Source: Candidatus Aenigmatarchaeota archaeon
GTDB lineage: Archaea > Aenigmatarchaeota > Aenigmatarchaeia > GW2011-AR5
DNA length: 5,365 nucleotides
Assembly: GCA_016198645.1 (NCBI GenBank)
Contig: JACQIE010000065.1
Span: forward strand, 1-5,365
Reading direction: 5' to 3'
Made by a program: the position numbers and the translations under genes. Below the pieces are notes generated by a model. The model had not been told where the DNA came from, did not search any database, and saw only the letters and a program-made list of their open reading frames with translations. Shown in pieces: positions 4,801 to 5,365 of the stretch. The stretch's first letter is position 1. Each line of letters starts with the position of its first letter.

Positions 4801-5186
4801 TATTCGCCGACACGGACTTCTTTCTTTCCTTGATTAAACGGGATGACTGGCTGAAGAAAAACGCGCTGAAAGTTTACGAAAAATACAAAGGGGGCATCGC
4901 GTCCTCTTCTATAGTTTTGCTCGAACTTATGTTCGCATGCCCGAAGTACGAACTGGACGAAGAGATAGTGGCAGGCTCGTTTTTCGGAATATGCGACGAT
5001 GTTGAGGGCGTAACCGTGGAAGAAGGCATGAAGATAGCGTGGCTCATCAAGGAAAAAGGATTCGGGGCGGCGGACGCGTTTCACTACGTATTGTCCCACG
5101 GGCGCGTGATTGTAACGTCAGACAGGATGTTCGCAAAGAACGGGCACGATGTCATAGATTTGAAAGATGGCGCAAAGGTATTTTAA
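4797..5186 (+). CDS. vapC: PIN-domain ribonuclease toxin (VapC-like)
   Basis: The 129-residue protein is a single PIN domain of the normal VapC length. All four acidic positions expected to bind Mg2+ are present: D5 in FADTDFFLS, E43 in VLLELMF, D93 in GAADAFHY and D109 in TSDRMFAK. Family members cut RNA, often tRNA or rRNA, and slow translation when the antitoxin is lost; the target here cannot be read from sequence. The reading frame is intact, so the toxin is probably active. It overlaps the antitoxin by four bases (ATGA) and has no well-placed Shine-Dalgarno (AGAGG at 4779-4783 is 13 bases away), which would keep toxin synthesis dependent on antitoxin translation. It ends tail to tail with another PIN-domain gene at the shared TTAA 5183-5186. 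A few archaeal PIN proteins work in RNA processing, but the antitoxin partner makes a toxin far more likely. Confidence 0.9.
   Translation: MIFADTDFFLSLIKRDDWLKKNALKVYEKYKGGIASSSIVLLELMFACPKYELDEEIVAGSFFGICDDVEGVTVEEGMKIAWLIKEKGFGAADAFHYVLSHGRVIVTSDRMFAKNGHDVIDLKDGAKVF
5183..5186. other. TTAA serving as stop codon for both converging PIN genes
   Basis: TAA 5184-5186 ends vapC and TAA 5185-5183 on the minus strand ends the partial PIN gene. This is the same four-base tail-to-tail overlap seen at 2254-2257. Confidence 0.7.
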
Positions 5187-5365
5187 GAGGATTTTTGATA
5201 TTCTTCCAGCAGTTTCAATAACGTTTCAGTTTTCCAGATCTTGATTTTATTCTGCCTCTCAAAATGTTTGTCGCTGCTCCAAATGCCGTCATTTTCAACC
5301 GCCAATGCCAACGCAATGAAAGGAGTGTCATCCGGGTCTATTTTATCCATTATTCGCTTGGCTTC
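5183..5365 (-). CDS. PIN-domain protein, C-terminal half (5' end outside window)
   Basis: On the minus strand an open frame enters at 5365 and stops at 5185-5183, giving 60 residues with no internal stop. IDPDDTPFIALALAVENDGIWSSDKHF matches, in two parts, the C-terminal half of a PIN domain: the third acidic position in DPDDTPF (10-16) and the fourth in WSSDKHF (29-35), followed by a helix ETLLKLLEEY that closes the fold. I recall the D-P-D-D-x-P-F-I-A-L-A form from stand-alone archaeal and bacterial PIN proteins and not from typical VapC toxins. It differs clearly from the neighbouring vapC, so it is not a simple duplicate. The first half with the other two acidic residues, the start and any antitoxin partner lie outside the window. 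The gene would be too short and edge-cut for an automatic call, but the motif match makes it convincing. Confidence 0.8.
   Translation of the reverse strand, partial: EAKRIMDKIDPDDTPFIALALAVENDGIWSSDKHFERQNKIKIWKTETLLKLLEEYQKSS

Noticed and set aside
4551..5099. 182-codon minus-strand open frame over vapB and vapC
   Set aside because: It covers two genes with clear family motifs and start overlap. Its product shows no recognisable domain.
5187..5196. T-run after vapC as a terminator
   Set aside because: Five consecutive T within coding sequence of the minus-strand PIN gene is weak evidence. It may act in termination but cannot be told from codon content.
1..5365. CRISPR array, tRNA or rRNA gene, insertion sequence
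   Set aside because: I saw no regularly spaced repeats, no cloverleaf-like conserved tRNA boxes and no transposase or terminal inverted repeats. Nearly all bases are accounted for by protein genes.

Overview
The window looks like part of a compact archaeal chromosome. Four things point there: a C-terminal fragment matching the archaeal Nre (NreA/NreB) DNA repair family; TATA-like boxes placed about 25 bases upstream of several start codons, as in leaderless archaeal transcripts; an archaeal-type VapB/VapC pair; and tightly packed genes with overlapping ends. Small uncharacterised proteins and near-zero spacing would suit a small-genome lineage such as DPANN (for example Micrarchaeota), but that placement is inference and no marker here settles it.

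Layout from left to right. Bases 1-252 hold the 3' end of an nre-like gene. A palindrome-flanked TATA box then leads to a probable winged-helix protein (297-671) and, apparently from its own promoter, a 95-residue protein of unknown function (694-981). A second block with a TATA box and a strong Shine-Dalgarno starts at 1047 and reads as a three-gene operon: a 75-residue beta-rich protein with a PC4-like pattern, a 154-residue protein with two PepSY-like halves, and a class I SAM-dependent methyltransferase (ends 2257).

On the minus strand, argS (arginyl-tRNA synthetase, 4454-2799) is followed after 2 bases by an AT-rich, unrecognised 180-codon gene (2796-2254). That gene meets the methyltransferase tail to tail. 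Divergent from argS is a toxin-antitoxin operon: an AbrB-type antitoxin (4570-4800) overlapping a PIN-domain VapC toxin (4797-5186), with an inverted repeat between its TATA box and start. The toxin meets the C-terminal half of a second PIN-domain protein on the minus strand (5365-5183), cut by the window edge.

The window mixes housekeeping genes (nre, argS) with accessory ones (the toxin-antitoxin pair, a second PIN protein and several proteins of unknown function). I see no RNA gene, CRISPR array, insertion sequence or origin, and no stretch over 300 bases lacks a gene. I found no convincing large new system. The best leads are the repeat-flanked promoter at 252-286, the uncharacterised operon at 1047-2257 and the AT-rich gene after argS.
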